From Nephrocerus scutellatus (taxonomy: Eukaryota > Arthropoda > Insecta > Diptera > Pipunculidae), in NCBI GenBank assembly GCA_947095585.1, contig OX352763.1, positions 30,739,462 to 30,803,461 on the forward strand: a stretch of DNA of 64,000 nucleotides. Reading direction: 5' to 3'. The notes under the pieces were generated by a model, which was not told where the DNA came from, searched no databases, and saw only the letters and a list, made by a program, of their open reading frames with translations. Shown piece after piece: positions 41,777 through 53,421 of the stretch; position 1 is the first letter of the stretch; each line of letters starts with the position of its first letter. The translations under genes and the position numbers were made by a program.

Positions 41777-44700
41777 CTTCTTTCTTTATGTCCTGTATCC
41801 CCTTATGGGTCCTAGGGCCTCTACTACGCCTACGCGCCATCGCGTGCGGTTCCTGGCAATGAGCTTCAGCTCTCTCCAACTCTTCCCCAATTGCCGTGCC
41901 TCCTCCTCAACTGTTCTGCGCCATGTATTTCTCGGACGACCCGTTCTTCTACCATCCTGAGATAACGGGTTCCATTGCATTGCGTAGTTTGCTATGGAAC
42001 TGTCGCCTTTTCGGAGTGTATGACCAATCCACTGCCACTTACTTCGTTGGATGGTTGTGCCTATTGGTTCCTGACCCGTTCTCTGGTAAAGATGTTCGTT
42101 AGAGATACGGTTAGGCCAGAAAACCCTTAAGATGTTCCGTAGGCACCTATTTACAAATGTTTGTAATCTTTTTGTGATAGTAGCGGTCACCTTCCAAGTG
42201 CTGCACCCATACAACAGCACAGATTCAACATTTGAGCGGAACAGTCGCAGCTTGGTGTTTAAGCTGATCGCATTGCTTCGCCATATCATGGACATCATTC
42301 CAAACACCGATTTTGCTTTGCCGATTCGGTTGGCAATGTCCTGTTCGGTTCCACCTTCGGTCGAGACAATACTCCCAAGATATTGGAAACACTCTACTCT
42401 CTCTACCGGCTGTCCAGCAATGTTAACATGAGTAACTGAGTTAGTGCCGAGGTTGATGATTTTGGTTTTGGCAGTATTAATCTTCAAACCCGCAACATTT
42501 GCCTCCCTCTCCACATTTGTTGTCATTTGGTGCAGCTCCATAATTCTATGTGAGAGTAAACAAACGTCGTCAGCGTAATCCAGATGTTTGAGTTGAGATG
42601 TAAGAGTCCAACGAATTCCTCCGTTTCCAGTAGATAAAGCTGCGCGAAGTACATTGCTAATCACCAACAAAAAAAGTATCGGCGATAGAATGCAACCTTG
42701 TCGTACCCCACTTAGGATCTCGAATTCCTCTGACAGCTTTCCTCTATGCAGCACATGACATTTAGAGCCATCATAGGTTGCTTTAATAATAGCTATTAGT
42801 TTATCGGGTATACCTCTCCTGCGCAAGGCGAGCCAGATAAACTGTCTGTTGACACTGTCAAACGCCTTCTCAAAATCGATGAACAGCAGGTGCAGTGGTG
42901 ACCGGAATTCAACGCACTGTTCAATAATGATGCGCAGGGTGTTTATGTGGTCTACACAGGAGGGTCCAGTGCGGAAACCTGCTTGTTCGGCATCGAGTGT
43001 ATCTTCCAGATGTTCCTTAATACGTTCAAGTACTACTTTGGCTATTACTTTTGCAACTGCAGGGAGAACGCAAATGCCTCTCCAGTTTTCGCACTCCATA
43101 AGACTACCTTTTTTAGGGAGCTTGACAATCATTCCCTTCTTCCACTCTTCGGGGAAACTTTCTACCTCCCAAGCGCTCTCTACAAGAGGATATAAAAGCT
43201 CTGCTGTTGTCGTTGGAGCTGCACGCAGAAGCTCTGCGGGTATACCATCTAGTCCTACCGACTTGTTGTTCTTTAGTGCGTTAATCGCGGTAGCGATCTC
43301 GTCTTTACTGGGAGTTGAGGTGCGAATTCGGGAAATTGTTACTTCCGGCATTTCCGCTTGATTTAGGTGCATATCGTTAGCAAATACACGGTTAAGAACC
43401 GTAGAGAAATGCTCCTTCCATCGCTTGAGCTGATCCTCATCTGAAACGAGTACGGTACCATCTAGGCCTTTCACCGGATGTTGGCTAGAGCGGTGACCAC
43501 CTGTCAGCTCTTTGGTGATTTTGTAAACGGTTCTGCTATCGCACCGACTCGCTGCTTCCTCTGCTTCTGAGGCCAGGTTGTTAATATAGTTACGCTTGTC
43601 ACGTCTTACACTACGCTGCACTTCTCTCATTTTTCTTCGATACATGGACTCTAGCTCGCTCCTCGCTACTGCTGGGATATCTACAATACGAGCTTTAAGT
43701 AGTTTAAGTTCTTCAATCCGCCTCCAGGTATCTTCGGTAAGCCACGTGCTGTGCCTTGCCTGGCTTCTACCAACAATACTTTCCGCTCCAGATGTGAAAA
43801 CATTTTTCACAGCCTTCCAATGTTCCTGGATGGTTGTCGGCAGTGAGCTGCTGATTGCTTCCACTCCTTGCGATAAATGATCCCTTAATTGTTGGCGTAC
43901 TGAGGGGATCTTTAGCCGGTCGATGTTATACCTAGGCATTCGGATGATATTGCGGATTCTATGAACTGATGCAGTACGTAACTGGACAGTAGCTACCATA
44001 AGGTGATGATTACGTACCATACCCATGTCGGCTCATCGTCTGTTTCGGACGTCTAACAGACAGCTCCTAAAACGTCTGCTGATCGCCACATGGTCGATTT
44101 GGTTGGATGATGATTGCCTGTCAGTTGACACCCAGCTGACCTTGTGGCAAGTCTTATGCTCAAACATGGTGCCTCCTATAACAAGGTTGTTGGTGTTGCA
44201 GAAATCAACAAATCTTTCACCATTGTCATTTCGTTCGCCGAGGCCGTGCTTCCCAATCACATGCTTGAGTCCTTCATTGTCGTTGCCAACCTTGGCATTC
44301 AAATCCCCCATCACGATGACGATATCTCCGTTCGGCGTTGCGTTGAATACAGCGTTTAGTTGATTGTAGAAGTTGTCCTTTTCATCCTCAGTCGAGGGAT
44401 TCGTTGGGGCGTAGCACTGTATGATCGTGACGCGCCGTACTCTAGTCCGAAATCTGGCCGATATGATCCTATCACTATGCGGGTGCCAGGAAATTAGGCC
44501 TCTACGTGCTGTTGGCGTTAGCAGCAGACCCACTCCAGATTCACGAGTACTGCCGGAGGGTTTGCCAGAGTAGAGTAGCACAGTGTTACACGTTGGGGAT
44601 TGGTACTCTCCCGCGTCGAACCATCTTACTTCACTCACTCCCAGTATGTCCAAATTATATCGAAGAAACTCACGTTCCAGTTGAAGAAATCTGGCATTAT

Positions 44701-45064
44701 GAGGTCCTTCACTTCCAGAGTCAAGGAGCGTCCTCACATTCCAGAAACCAATCTTAGTCCGGGTACAATAGCCAAAAGTCGTCATTATTCGATAATTACT
44801 TATCCGAGGCGTTGTGTCGGTTCCAGTAGCGGGCATTTTTCGGTACCGCAGGGTGCTAGCCCACGTTACCTAGACTAGAAACTCTAGACCTTTCGCACTT
44901 GCAGTTTTAGCCTACATGTATAAGGATTTATACACATAGTTGCCCGGGGACCACCACGAGGAGGTAGAGCAAGCACTACATCACGAACTTGATTGTTACG
45001 CTACTGGCCCAAACCAAGTTTTGAGCAGTCAGTAGTTTCCCGATCAATCGCAATGCAGATCCCC
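41777..45064 (-). mobile_element. Full-length RTE-type non-LTR retrotransposon (3288 bp)
   Basis: Both ends are defined by a perfect 12-base target duplication in the interrupted LOA-like element. Transcription is leftward: a 5' leader of about 228 bases (45064-44837), one long coding region (44836-41786), and a 3' tail of only about 9 bases plus no poly(A), as usual for RTE. A single stop codon interrupts the frame. Other family fragments are at 24906-25926 and 54617-55500. Confidence 0.88.
41786..44836 (-). pseudogene. RTE polyprotein (endonuclease plus reverse transcriptase), one nonsense codon
   Basis: 1016 codons in one frame, broken only by a TGA at 44035-44033. The N-terminal endonuclease (to about residue 265) has WNVRTLLD, GVSEVRWF, IVIVMGDLNAKVGND and SNQIDHVAISRRF, the motifs of the apurinic-type fold that nicks target DNA. 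The reverse transcriptase has NKSVGLDGIPAELL, CENWRGICVLPAVAKV, LLFIDFEKAFDSVNR, GVRQGCILSPILFLL and HLDYADDVCLLS with its catalytic Asp residues. The C-terminus (RTGRPRNTWRRTVEEEA) is basic. The homologous fragment near 24950 has CGG GGA where this copy has CGA TGA, so the stop is secondary. With the stop the product would lack the reverse transcriptase, making the copy non-autonomous. Confidence 0.88.
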
Positions 45065-45540
45065 AAAAGCTCACATGGCTACCCAAAAGACCTGAGACCT
45101 TTAACTCTATCATCCTTTCTTGTGAAAACCCTGGAAAGACTGATAGATGTTCATGTAAGGGCTAAGGTAAAACCTAGCAGTTGGGCAAAGTCCCAACATG
45201 CTTACTGCAAGGAGAAGTCTGTAGACACAGCCTTACATACCTTAGTAAGCACTATTGAGAAATCAATATACTCCCACGAGTATATACTAGTAGCTTTCTT
45301 GGATATCGAGGGTGCGTTCAAGAACGTTAAAACAGAGGCAATCTGTAAAGAACTGTCAGACCTAGATGGGGACTACCCTAGAAGCAAACTAATCAAGCAT
45401 ATGCTTCTAGGCAGGATTATTAGTGCGGAGCTGGGTGGTTCCATTTTAAAAAGGTAAAAAGGTTTCCAAGATAAGCGCTTGGCTGTCCTTAATTCTCTTT
45501 TACTAAGTTTGGGAGATGCTTTGTAAGCATCCCAGTCAGC
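45065..45540 (+). pseudogene. LOA-like element, right part after the RTE insertion
   Basis: It resumes with GYPKDLRPLTLSSFLVKTLE, RLIDVHVRAKV, QHAYCKEKSVDTALHTL and LVAFLDIEGAFKNVKTEAI, then decays after about 45455. It matches the 38989-39525 copy in the same motifs. The first 12 bases are the right copy of the target duplication. Confidence 0.7.
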
Positions 45541-45839
45541 TTCTAATCTAGTAGTCTTGGCTACGTTGAATAGATTCCTGCAGCTGCTCCTTAAATGCCC
45601 TAACTCCGAGGGTTACCAATGTGATATCTTCTTGCCTCTTGGACAATGTGGTCGAGGGGCTCCAATAAATTTTTTTTTTAAAATCTACCCGATGTTCTTC
45701 AAATTATATATACATGTGTATCACTGATGGACAACGCTTTTTTTAAAAGTGAAGTGATTGGGCCCCAGTACAGAAGGACTCCCATACAATTTTTGTTTGT
45801 TTGTTTTGTTATACATTTTGCTTCCAATATTTCACTTAT

Positions 45840-46175
45840 ATAGAATATCTTTTTAACGTCCTCGTTTGTTTCTAATTGTAACTAGAAACATATTCAGTGG
45901 TTTCTTCGTTTTCCATTTAAGTTTGATGTTGCAAGTCTGAGAGTATCAACCCGCAGGAATAATGTAGATCTTTAACAGTTATTTTAATAAGCCTTGTTTG
46001 CTTATTTTCGTATGAGTACAAAGATATTTTCGAATCCGATAGCATTTTAGTAACTGCTCGATAGTCATTTTGATCCGTAGTATTCAATTTGTAAGTAATA
46101 TTGCTTGACCGTTTTCTAGAGGCTTCTCCTTTTTTATCTTTAACCATCCACACCAAATATAATTATAGAGGGAGG
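45840..46175 (-). pseudogene. Jockey-type ORF1 (gag-like) fragment, copy 1
   Basis: Minus-strand frame 46156-45917: NTTDQNDYRAVTKMLSDSKI, SLYSYENKQTRLIKITVKDL and HYSCGLILSDLQHQ. This is the RNA-recognition-like region preceding the zinc knuckles in jockey ORF1 proteins. The zinc knuckles are missing here; the copy at 59150-59671 has them. It sits at the left edge of a family-2 unit in both places. Confidence 0.6.
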
Positions 46176-46179
46176 GCGC

Positions 46180-46850
46180 AGATGGATCGAGAGCAAAATC
46201 TTTGATTTCCTCAACAGCTTTAGTTTTCTACATAATATTCGTTTTATTAATGGATTCAGTCATTCGTTTGCTGCTAGTTTGCTACTATGACTTCCAGAAA
46301 AAATAAAGAAAACCATGTCGTTAAAAAAAGTGTGATCTTGCTAATTTCCAAGTTAAACTCACATCATAAGTTGATATTTGCCATTGCCACAGTTGGGCCA
46401 ATCAGAAACAAACACATCACTTTTTTTACTCGACTTTTCGAGATAAAAAGTTAGCTTGGACGTGTTTAGCAGCAAATAAAAAATTTCACCACAATAGGAT
46501 TAGTTGTTATCTTGCTTGTCAGAATATTAAAATATGATAGGATTAAGCAATTTTCTAATTAATATTTTGGATTGAATTTAGGGCAACTAAGAAGTAGAAT
46601 CTGCTTTATGAAAGTTATCAGCCCAAATGTCTGTTGGTAGAGCTTAACATGTTTGACTACGCAATCTATCACACTACCACATTGAGTGAGCAGCTCAACT
46701 GCCATCAGTTCAGAAAAATCAAAACTATATAGAGAAGGCCCAATAATAAACTGAAGAACAATTACTTTCCACGTTCCAGTACATATATATATATATACTT
46801 CTGACTACAAATACACTTGCTCTTATTCATATTATGTTGGTAAAAGTTGG
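46180..46850 (+). repeat. Family-2 duplication unit, copy C
   Basis: It matches copies A, B and D from 'GATGGATCGAGAGCAAAATC' onward. The peptide region is almost wholly deleted. Confidence 0.7.
46680..46745 (+). pseudogene. Family-2 peptide relic, copy C
   Basis: Only 'GCCATCAGTTCAGAAAAATC' and 'TATAGAGAAGGCCCAA' remain, joined directly to the 3' UTR (TAAACTGAAGAACAATTAC). The spacer and helix codons are gone. Confidence 0.6.
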
Positions 46851-46854
46851 ATTG

Positions 46855-47620
46855 TCACTGAACAACATATTAGGGGGAATAACACGTAAGATTCGTCAGA
46901 TTTGCAGGTGCCCGTAACTATCTCTGACTGGTGGAATTGCCATCAAACCTCTACTCTATACTCACTGTATAGTGCTCTAGTTGCACAGTAGCTAGCCGGT
47001 ACCATGTCAAATATAATGCTGACATAATAGCAATCCGCTATCTGCCTGGCCTGCATCCTCTTTAACCTGGCATTGAGGAAAGTGATCCGACACACCGATG
47101 TAATGGCGAATGGAACAATCCTTTAGACGTCCATTCAGATACTGACGATATTGACATCGTTGGTCGAAACCCAAGAGCTCTGGAAGCTTTCATCCAGATC
47201 GAGCGGGCGTCGCGAAATCTGGGGCTGCACATAAATGAGAGCATAATAAAGTTCATGGTTGAGATGTCAGCAATCACAAGGTCAAATATTGGTCTTTCAT
47301 AAAAGCATCGAACCAGAAATATGCGTAAGGTTACTTTAAGCCTTCAAAGTCTACTTTAGTCTGTCAAGGCTCTTCAAATTCAGGAATTTAGCCATGACCC
47401 CAAAACTACTGGTGTAGCTGTTTGTACTTATGGATCCGATATTAAGGTACTCAGCAAAAAGCCTGCTTTATTTAAGAAAGGACTCTACCATAAAAGATGT
47501 CGCGATGTCGACATCGTGAAGAGAATAAAGCTCGGTAGTCTCCGGTAGGCAAGACTCATAGCTCATATGAGCGAAGGATGGATTTATGGGACTCAACGGC
47601 GAGACCGAGAAATCATTATA
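46855..47620 (+). mobile_element. Element 'A' fragments
   Basis: 5' part (ATATTAGGGGGAATAACACG), then reverse transcriptase pieces 'ACTGACGATATTGACATCGTTGG' (47140, the DDIDIVG box without its first residues) and 'GCGATGTCGACATCGTGAAGAG' (47500). Broken throughout. Confidence 0.6.
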
Positions 47621-48112
47621 ATCATAATTTCTTGGTTCAAGATTCGGGGCCTTCCACAAAAGAAAAATCGACACTTTACCCTCTTTTTTTGCCACATGCG
47701 TAGATAGTGATAAGACAGTGCATTGGCATCCATAGCTTGCACGTGTAGCATTATTAGAAATTAATTTTGAGTTTTTCAGTACTGATCGTCAATAATAAAT
47801 TGGTTGTTGGTGATTGGTGTAGTTCTTATATGAATCCCCGCTTTCGAAATGAGGCACCCTGCGTCAGTTGGATTATTCAATTCCGGAAAACGTGGTTACG
47901 TCGTTTAAGGGCTTGATTTATGTTGTTAAACATATTTCGCGAATCTGATTTTAAAATGCTTTTTGAGCTTTTCCGCCAGTAGCTATTGAGATTTCAGATT
48001 TTTCAAGAGTGATTTCAGTCTTACAAGTTCACCATTTCCAGGATCATTAAGAAACTGTCGTTGCATCCTACTGATTTGTCTCATCTGTCATCCACACTAA
48101 CCAGGATCAGTC
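47621..48112. other. Unassigned sequence between transposon fragments
   Basis: A short echo of element A ('CAGTGCATTGGCATCCATAGCTTGCACG') lies at 47715; otherwise nothing is recognised. Confidence 0.3.
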
Positions 48113-48514
48113 TTTCGATACAAAGATTACATTCCACGTTCGTTATATTCCTGTTACTAGGAAAATAAATCTCTGTATTCGCGTTTGGCCCATTTTTTGA
48201 ACCTGCTCCAATTGAATTGAGGAACTTCTGGTTGGTTTTCGAGGGCCAGTAAGGATTTGTCAGTAAACGAAGCTGGGAAGGGATACCAATATAAAACACA
48301 CAACTAATACAAAGTAATCCTTGCAATGCCTGCTGCATACAATAAATACAAAGTAATTATAACGCAACGATGCGCGATCAGCGGACGTTTGTTTATAACA
48401 TATATGCTTATTAAGCATAATAGATAAGCGACACTGATTGTTAAACGCTGTCGATCATTTACCCTCACACCGCATTGAGCTGATTGAGGATGCAATAAAA
48501 TTACGGATAGTGCC

Positions 48515-48625
48515 AAACTGGATGACAACGGCTCGAAATCGGGACCGGTGGAGAGACTTTTTGCGGGAGGCCAGGACCGGACCCTGCTTGTAGAGCCAAA
48601 TATGATGATGATGATAATAAATTAG
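48515..48625 (+). mobile_element. Element 'A' 3' end
   Basis: 'CTCGAAATCGGGACCGGTGGA' through 'TAGAGCCAAATATGATGATGATGAT' matches 9240-9330 closely, including the trinucleotide tail. Confidence 0.7.
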
Positions 48626-49730
48626 GTCATTTCAGCAAAATAGGCAAACGACCGAGAAAGCTCATAGCATGCGGACTATTGCCCAAAGTACTAGTGCAAA
48701 AATGCTGACAAGGCACAATACAATGTGGAGTATTGGTCGGAAGCTATACAGACTTGTGTACATTGGTTGATATTAGTATTGTAGTATTTTTATGTATTAA
48801 TAGATATATTACACTTATTAGAGTCTTTGGACTATAAATAAGAAACCGATTTCAGAATAAAAATGACTACGATCTCGGCAATTGAACAGAACGTTTCTTT
48901 GGATTCATTGGGCTTGTGAGCCTTAGGCACTGGAACATTCTCTTTCAGCTCTTAAAGTAATTTTGGAATTCCACCTTTGGTGCAGGAAACTGCCTAAAGG
49001 TTAAAGTCAAAGGCGCAATAGCCAAGACGCGGGGAGGTCCAATAAAGGAACATCGGTGCTCGTTGGGACTATATAGATCCAATCTTTACAAAGCTACAAT
49101 TAATATTGGATTATGGTCGCTATCATACGGCAATATCGGGATCTTATTGTCGTGAACCAATTCTACTTGCAATCGCGCATCGCGCAATACATAAATCTAG
49201 ATATGAATTCCAGGGTGGATAACTAGCCGTAACTGGGCTGTACAATTGCAATTTTTGATTGATTTGATTATCATGAACAAATCGCTTATTCGCTGTTGAA
49301 TCCAACCAAGCCGGATGATTAAATCTCCCGCTAGGATGTAATAGTTATTTAGTCCTAGTCCTAGTGTCTCGAATATTTTTTCGAACTCGACGTTAAACTG
49401 ATTATCTGCTGGCGGTGCATATGCTGATATTATAGTTATGAAGGTAACTATTATTTCGAAGTGGCAGCGAGATAATAGACGTCTCTAGACAGTTAAAATA
49501 CGCAATATTGCCCTTACGCTTTTTTTTTTCTTTAAACTAAGTGGTTTCCGGATAAGTACTGCTGTACCACCACCTCGAATAGCGTCTTTTCTGTCCGTTC
49601 GTATAATGCTTAGTTTCAGACATAAGTAGAACGTAGAGGTCTATAGTCCGTCACAAAACGTAAAACGTCACCACGTCTAGCAACTGAGATGACGGAGTTG
49701 ACATTGAGGTCAGCTATTCTGATTTGCTTC

Positions 49731-50447
49731 TGTAACGCACCGTCCCCGTGGTTTCGCCGGCGAGAAGAGGGAGTGTGCGAGCGAGTTGAATGTTAAATTA
49801 AACACAAACGTTTAATTGACTTAATGTAATTTATTATTCAGTTTATTATTAAAAGTCAATTATATTATAAGGGATTTGTGATGTTGTGTTCTTAGATTTT
49901 AACTGCCGCTTTAGTATTCGTGGCAGTGGTCTTTTATAATATTTTGGATGGATCGACCAACCAATATGATTGGTTGGTTGCGATCCATCAATGAAAGGAC
50001 AGCATCGTGTGCATGAACATGGGTTCAATACACAAATACAAGTGCAAGCAAAGTACATAGTTGACCTGCGACATCTCTTTCCATTCCGCAGTCGCCTTGA
50101 AATTGCCCTCCTGCTGATATTACAATTTTGTAATAACTGCATTTACATTAACTGCTTCTTAGAATCGGATCGGCATGGCTGCGTGCTGTGCTCGAAACTC
50201 TAGCTGGATAAAGGACAAAAGTGCCTTTATTGCATCTCGAACGGTTTCTTATTTGAACACCAGCCATCCGTACGTATCTGCAGATTAGTGGTGGATGTGA
50301 ATTCGGAAATTCGGTGCACGAATGTACCGGCAATGTGACAGGCTGTGCCGATCATAAAATAAGTAATTTATTGAAAGCAGATGTGGGTAGAGTGAAGCAA
50401 GACTGTGTCTGTGGTCAGGGATGTAATGGTTGTGCCCACTCACAACA
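49731..50447. mobile_element. Solo LTR-like insertion (717 bp) with 4-bp target duplication
   Basis: The insertion starts TGTAACGCACC and ends CTCACAACA, so it has TGT...ACA ends. CTTC flanks it on both sides (49727-49730 and 50448-50451). The uninterrupted sequence GATTGCTTCACATCGAGG is present in the paralogous copy at 28549. No coding region. These features fit a solo LTR of a Ty3/gypsy-type element. Confidence 0.7.
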
Positions 50448-50769
50448 CTTCACATCGAGGCCTAGGCATTGACACGATTAAGAATATCTGAAACAGTGCT
50501 AATTTTTAATGCTTGTTCTTCCCCAATCTTGGTAAGTTTGTTTACTTGCTCCTACAAATTGTCATTTGCTGAACGCGAAACAGTGTATGTCACAGGATTG
50601 CTTCTGGCCATATCAGCAAATGAGACTCCCTTTTGAATGAAACTCTCAATACGATTGTTTTTTGGATAAGTATTGTGTTGTAGTTCTCTTGTTTTGGCCT
50701 GAAGACTTTCATTTAACTTTTTATTGATTTCGCACCCGCACCAAGAGGCAGGATGCCCCCCCAAGCACA

Positions 50770-51540
50770 CAGAATAGCTGCCCTTTGTCATAGAGCTGAC
50801 AGCAAGCAATAGTTTGGTCATTGCGAGTACAAGGTTTGCACGTAAAAATATCAACAAAGCCACCTGGGAATCTCTTGATATCCTCTGGCAACCTATGGTC
50901 TTCAAACAGCAGCATTGAAATTTATTGTTTTTCAAAATTTGTGTTGGGTCTTTTAAGAAAGTATTTTTGAAAGTATCGGAAACACGAGGGGCCATAATTG
51001 TTTTTTAAAGTCTCTATATTAACTTCGTATGTTTGTTTTTTGTGGCTTGCGGTTTGTGGCTTGTAGCCAAATCTTGTGATCAATTTTTAACCCATTTCTT
51101 TAAGCCCGATTTTATTTAAGCATTTCGATGAATGACAATACTTTCTATAAAAATTTGAAAGTGATCGGGACTAAGGGTCGAGTGTCTTCCATATAAGTTT
51201 CTTTAAAATTAACCAGATTTGATTCAAAATTTACACCCGATTAGAGATTTTACGTGAAAAATTCAAATTTTTATGGATAGTTTTTTTCTAACTCATATGT
51301 TTTCACAAATAAACGCTTAATAGTGGTGGGCAAAAAGTAAGAAATTTGTTATTTTTGGATGGCGCGTTATTTAAATTCGCAGTAAAAGCACCCGGGTGCG
51401 GGGCTTTAGCCATTTTCTAGTTATTGTTACTCTACATTGGATATACAACAACAATAAATTACTTATTCTATGTTATCTTTGCTAGTAATCAGCATGTGGA
51501 GATTATCATTATCTAACAAAATAACTATCACTCCAATACT
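50770..51540 (+). repeat. Shared upstream region of family-1 copy P4
   Basis: In order: an element A endonuclease piece (50795-50870), 'AAGAAAGTATTTTTGAAAGT' (50953), the AT-rich repeat (51060-51280), 'ATGGCGCGTTATTTAAATTC' and 'GCAGTAAAAGCACCC' (51380). It is the same order as upstream of P1. Confidence 0.7.
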
Positions 51541-51560
51541 TTGAGTTGACAGCCATCGTA

Positions 51561-51592
51561 TATAAAAGTCGAGCAAGGAGTCGATTTCAGTA
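51561..51592 (+). promoter_or_regulatory. Core promoter of family-1 copy P4
   Basis: TATAAAAG at 51561-51568 and TTTCAGTAGAG with initiator A at 51589: 28 bases. 5' leader 90 bases. Confidence 0.75.
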
Positions 51593-51678
51593 GAGTCACT
51601 GATCACAGCAGCGTTGAGCGAGACCTTTCTGTTTTTGTTCTGTCTCATCGACTATTTGTCAGCTCATCACCGACGACC

Positions 51679-51957
51679 ATGAAGACCACCTACCACTCAA
51701 TCGCAATTTGTGTCCTTTTGTTTTGCATCGCAGCTATGGAGTGCAGGCCGACGCCAGAAATTACTTGGTTTGAATTCGCTCAAGCCTTATGGAATCAACA
51801 TGATGAAGATATCATGAACTCGGCCAAGGCGTTTTCCGAAGGTTTTATGGCCGGCACAGGGTTGAATAATATCATCGATGGCGTTAAATATGTTGGTAAT
51901 GGAATTTCCGAAAGCTTCAAACCTCATGAAGGTTTCAACCCTCGGTTAGGCCCGTAG
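51679..51957 (+). CDS. Small secreted peptide family 1, copy P4 (92 aa)
   Basis: Single exon. The signal peptide reads MKTTYHSIAICVLLFCIAAM and ends EC before RPT. The mature part has ITWFEFAQALWNQHDEDIM, AKAFSEGFMAGTGLNNIIDG, VKYVGNGISESFKPHEG and the C-terminus FNPRLGP. The net charge of the mature part is acidic, and a long amphipathic helix is likely between about 40 and 80. The aromatic segment WFEFAQALW is shared with P5 (FEFARALWNGDEE) but absent in P2, so P4 and P5 are closer relatives. The C-terminal FNPRL resembles the FxPRL ending of insect pyrokinins; see findings. The secreted-peptide call is solid, the function unknown. Confidence 0.8.
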   Translation: MKTTYHSIAICVLLFCIAAMECRPTPEITWFEFAQALWNQHDEDIMNSAKAFSEGFMAGTGLNNIIDGVKYVGNGISESFKPHEGFNPRLGP

Positions 51958-52125
51958 TTTAATTCAATTATATTTATATTATTTGTCTTATTAAGAATTA
52001 AAAGAAATAAAAGAATTAAATAAAGAAATACCCAAACATACTGATGTTTTACAAATATTTGTGAATGCTAATGGATTAGGTATCGTTGTCGTTATAATTG
52101 TTGGCTCTTCTAAAACCTGCTACTT

Positions 52126-52490
52126 TTGTGAATAGACACTGGTTCCACTTTTCAGTTAGATAAGCCATCAGGTCACCTGTAGAAAGCTTGCCTACGAAAA
52201 CCATACTGCTTCCAATTCCTTGGGACGACTCCAGAAGACTAAGAGAAGTGGAAAAGTCTGCGCAGTGGTAATGCCAACGTTAAAGAACACCCCTTCAAAA
52301 CTATGCCCAGCGGATTTATGAATGTTGAGATCATTTAATATTCTAGCCACTTGACGAGTACGAAAGTAAATCTGTCCCATATAGGATTCAACTCTTGCAA
52401 GTACAGGCGGCGAAAACGTGCTTTCTGGCAGCGTAGAGCTAGCTGCGAAATGTGAAGCAAGCACATTGGCCTTGTCGATAGAGCTGACAG
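52126..52490 (-). mobile_element. Family K fragment at the end of the right duplication arm
   Basis: Minus strand: ARILNDLNIHKSAG (about 52340), then FFNVGITTAQTFPLLLVFWS, then a jump to QYGFRRQ-type codons and MAYLTEKWNQ. It contains the same fusion to flanking sequence as the left arm (12390-12530) but with a different internal deletion. Confidence 0.65.
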
Positions 52491-52499
52491 TTTCGATAT

Positions 52500-52690
52500 G
52501 ATTTGTGCAATGCTCGACTTACGTACACCCGACATACGCATCCTGTACTGCTACGCATTTATCAGAATCACGCTTTGCTAGATATGTACATCACCCGACG
52601 CACGCTTATTACGATTTACGCACCACAATGGACTACGCATTAAATTCATCTCTCGACATACGCATTGTGCAAGTTACATAGTTGTGAAAA
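52500..52690. repeat. Degenerate 'ATGCGTAAGTCGAG' satellite, copy in the right arm
   Basis: Reverse complement of 12105-12290: GCTCGACTTACGTACACC, CGACATACGCATCC and similar units. Confidence 0.6.
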
Positions 52691-52704
52691 CAATATTGTA
52701 TATA

Positions 52705-52926
52705 TAGGGTGTCCCAAGAAGAGCGCCGGATTCTCTTGTATTCAGATTCCAATTTTTGTACATAAGTTTTAAAGAAAAAACACATTTATTTTTGAATTAA
52801 GCAAACATTCTCAATATTCTTAAATCGCGTGGTCTGTACGTGACAAATGTCAAAAAAATCACCGTACAACTCGTATTAAAAAAATGGCGGCACATTTAAA
52901 TCCGGCGCTCTTGTTGTGACACCCTA
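52705..52926. mobile_element. MITE, copy in the right arm (222 bp)
   Basis: Same 28-base inverted ends as 11844-12069, flanked by TA. A few bases shorter than the left copy. Confidence 0.8.
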
Positions 52927-53181
52927 TATAATGTGCTACAAACTGAATTATATAAGAGCGCCAATAAATATAAATTTTATTGTGACGACCCAATGTATTG
53001 AACCCTGGTCACGCTGAGGTGTACCCTAGCTGGAAACACTCCATTACACCAGCGACTTCCAGCCCTCCTTGAGTGAGGAGGAAGGTATAAATTTGGCTTA
53101 GGCTTAATAGCCGCAATATTATTGCATTTCGATTCTATACGATTTGTGTTGAAGTCCAGATAACAAAATAATTTTAGACTA

Positions 53182-53421
53182 ATGGACCACAGACAGCGTC
53201 GTGTAGTCGCGGATTTTGTGTTCAAACTCATGGAAAAGACTCCTGATTTTCAAAAGAACAGCATACTCAGCGATGAAGCCAAATTGATGCGACACGCAAA
53301 CAGACAAAGCGGCCTCCTTTTTAGCTCTGAATCGAACAACTTCTACTATCTATCTACTACTATCTTCTACTACTTCTATCGAATGACTAGTTGGGTGTGG
53401 TCTGGTCTAATTGGTCGGTAA
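53182..53421 (+). pseudogene. Transposase relic, copy in the right arm
   Basis: Encodes the same 79 residues as the relic at 11367-11606, with QRRVVADFVFKLMEKTPDF and ILSDEAKL. The near identity of the two copies points to a recent inverted duplication rather than selection. Confidence 0.4.

Larger units (their letters stand above)
48113..50740 (-). mobile_element. Jockey-type fragment, second copy, interrupted twice
   Basis: 48113-48270, 49085-49730 and 50448-50740 match 27795-28850 in the same order on the minus strand. The first interruption (48271-49084) holds an element A 3' end and unknown sequence. The second (49731-50447) is a solo-LTR-like insertion. Confidence 0.7.
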
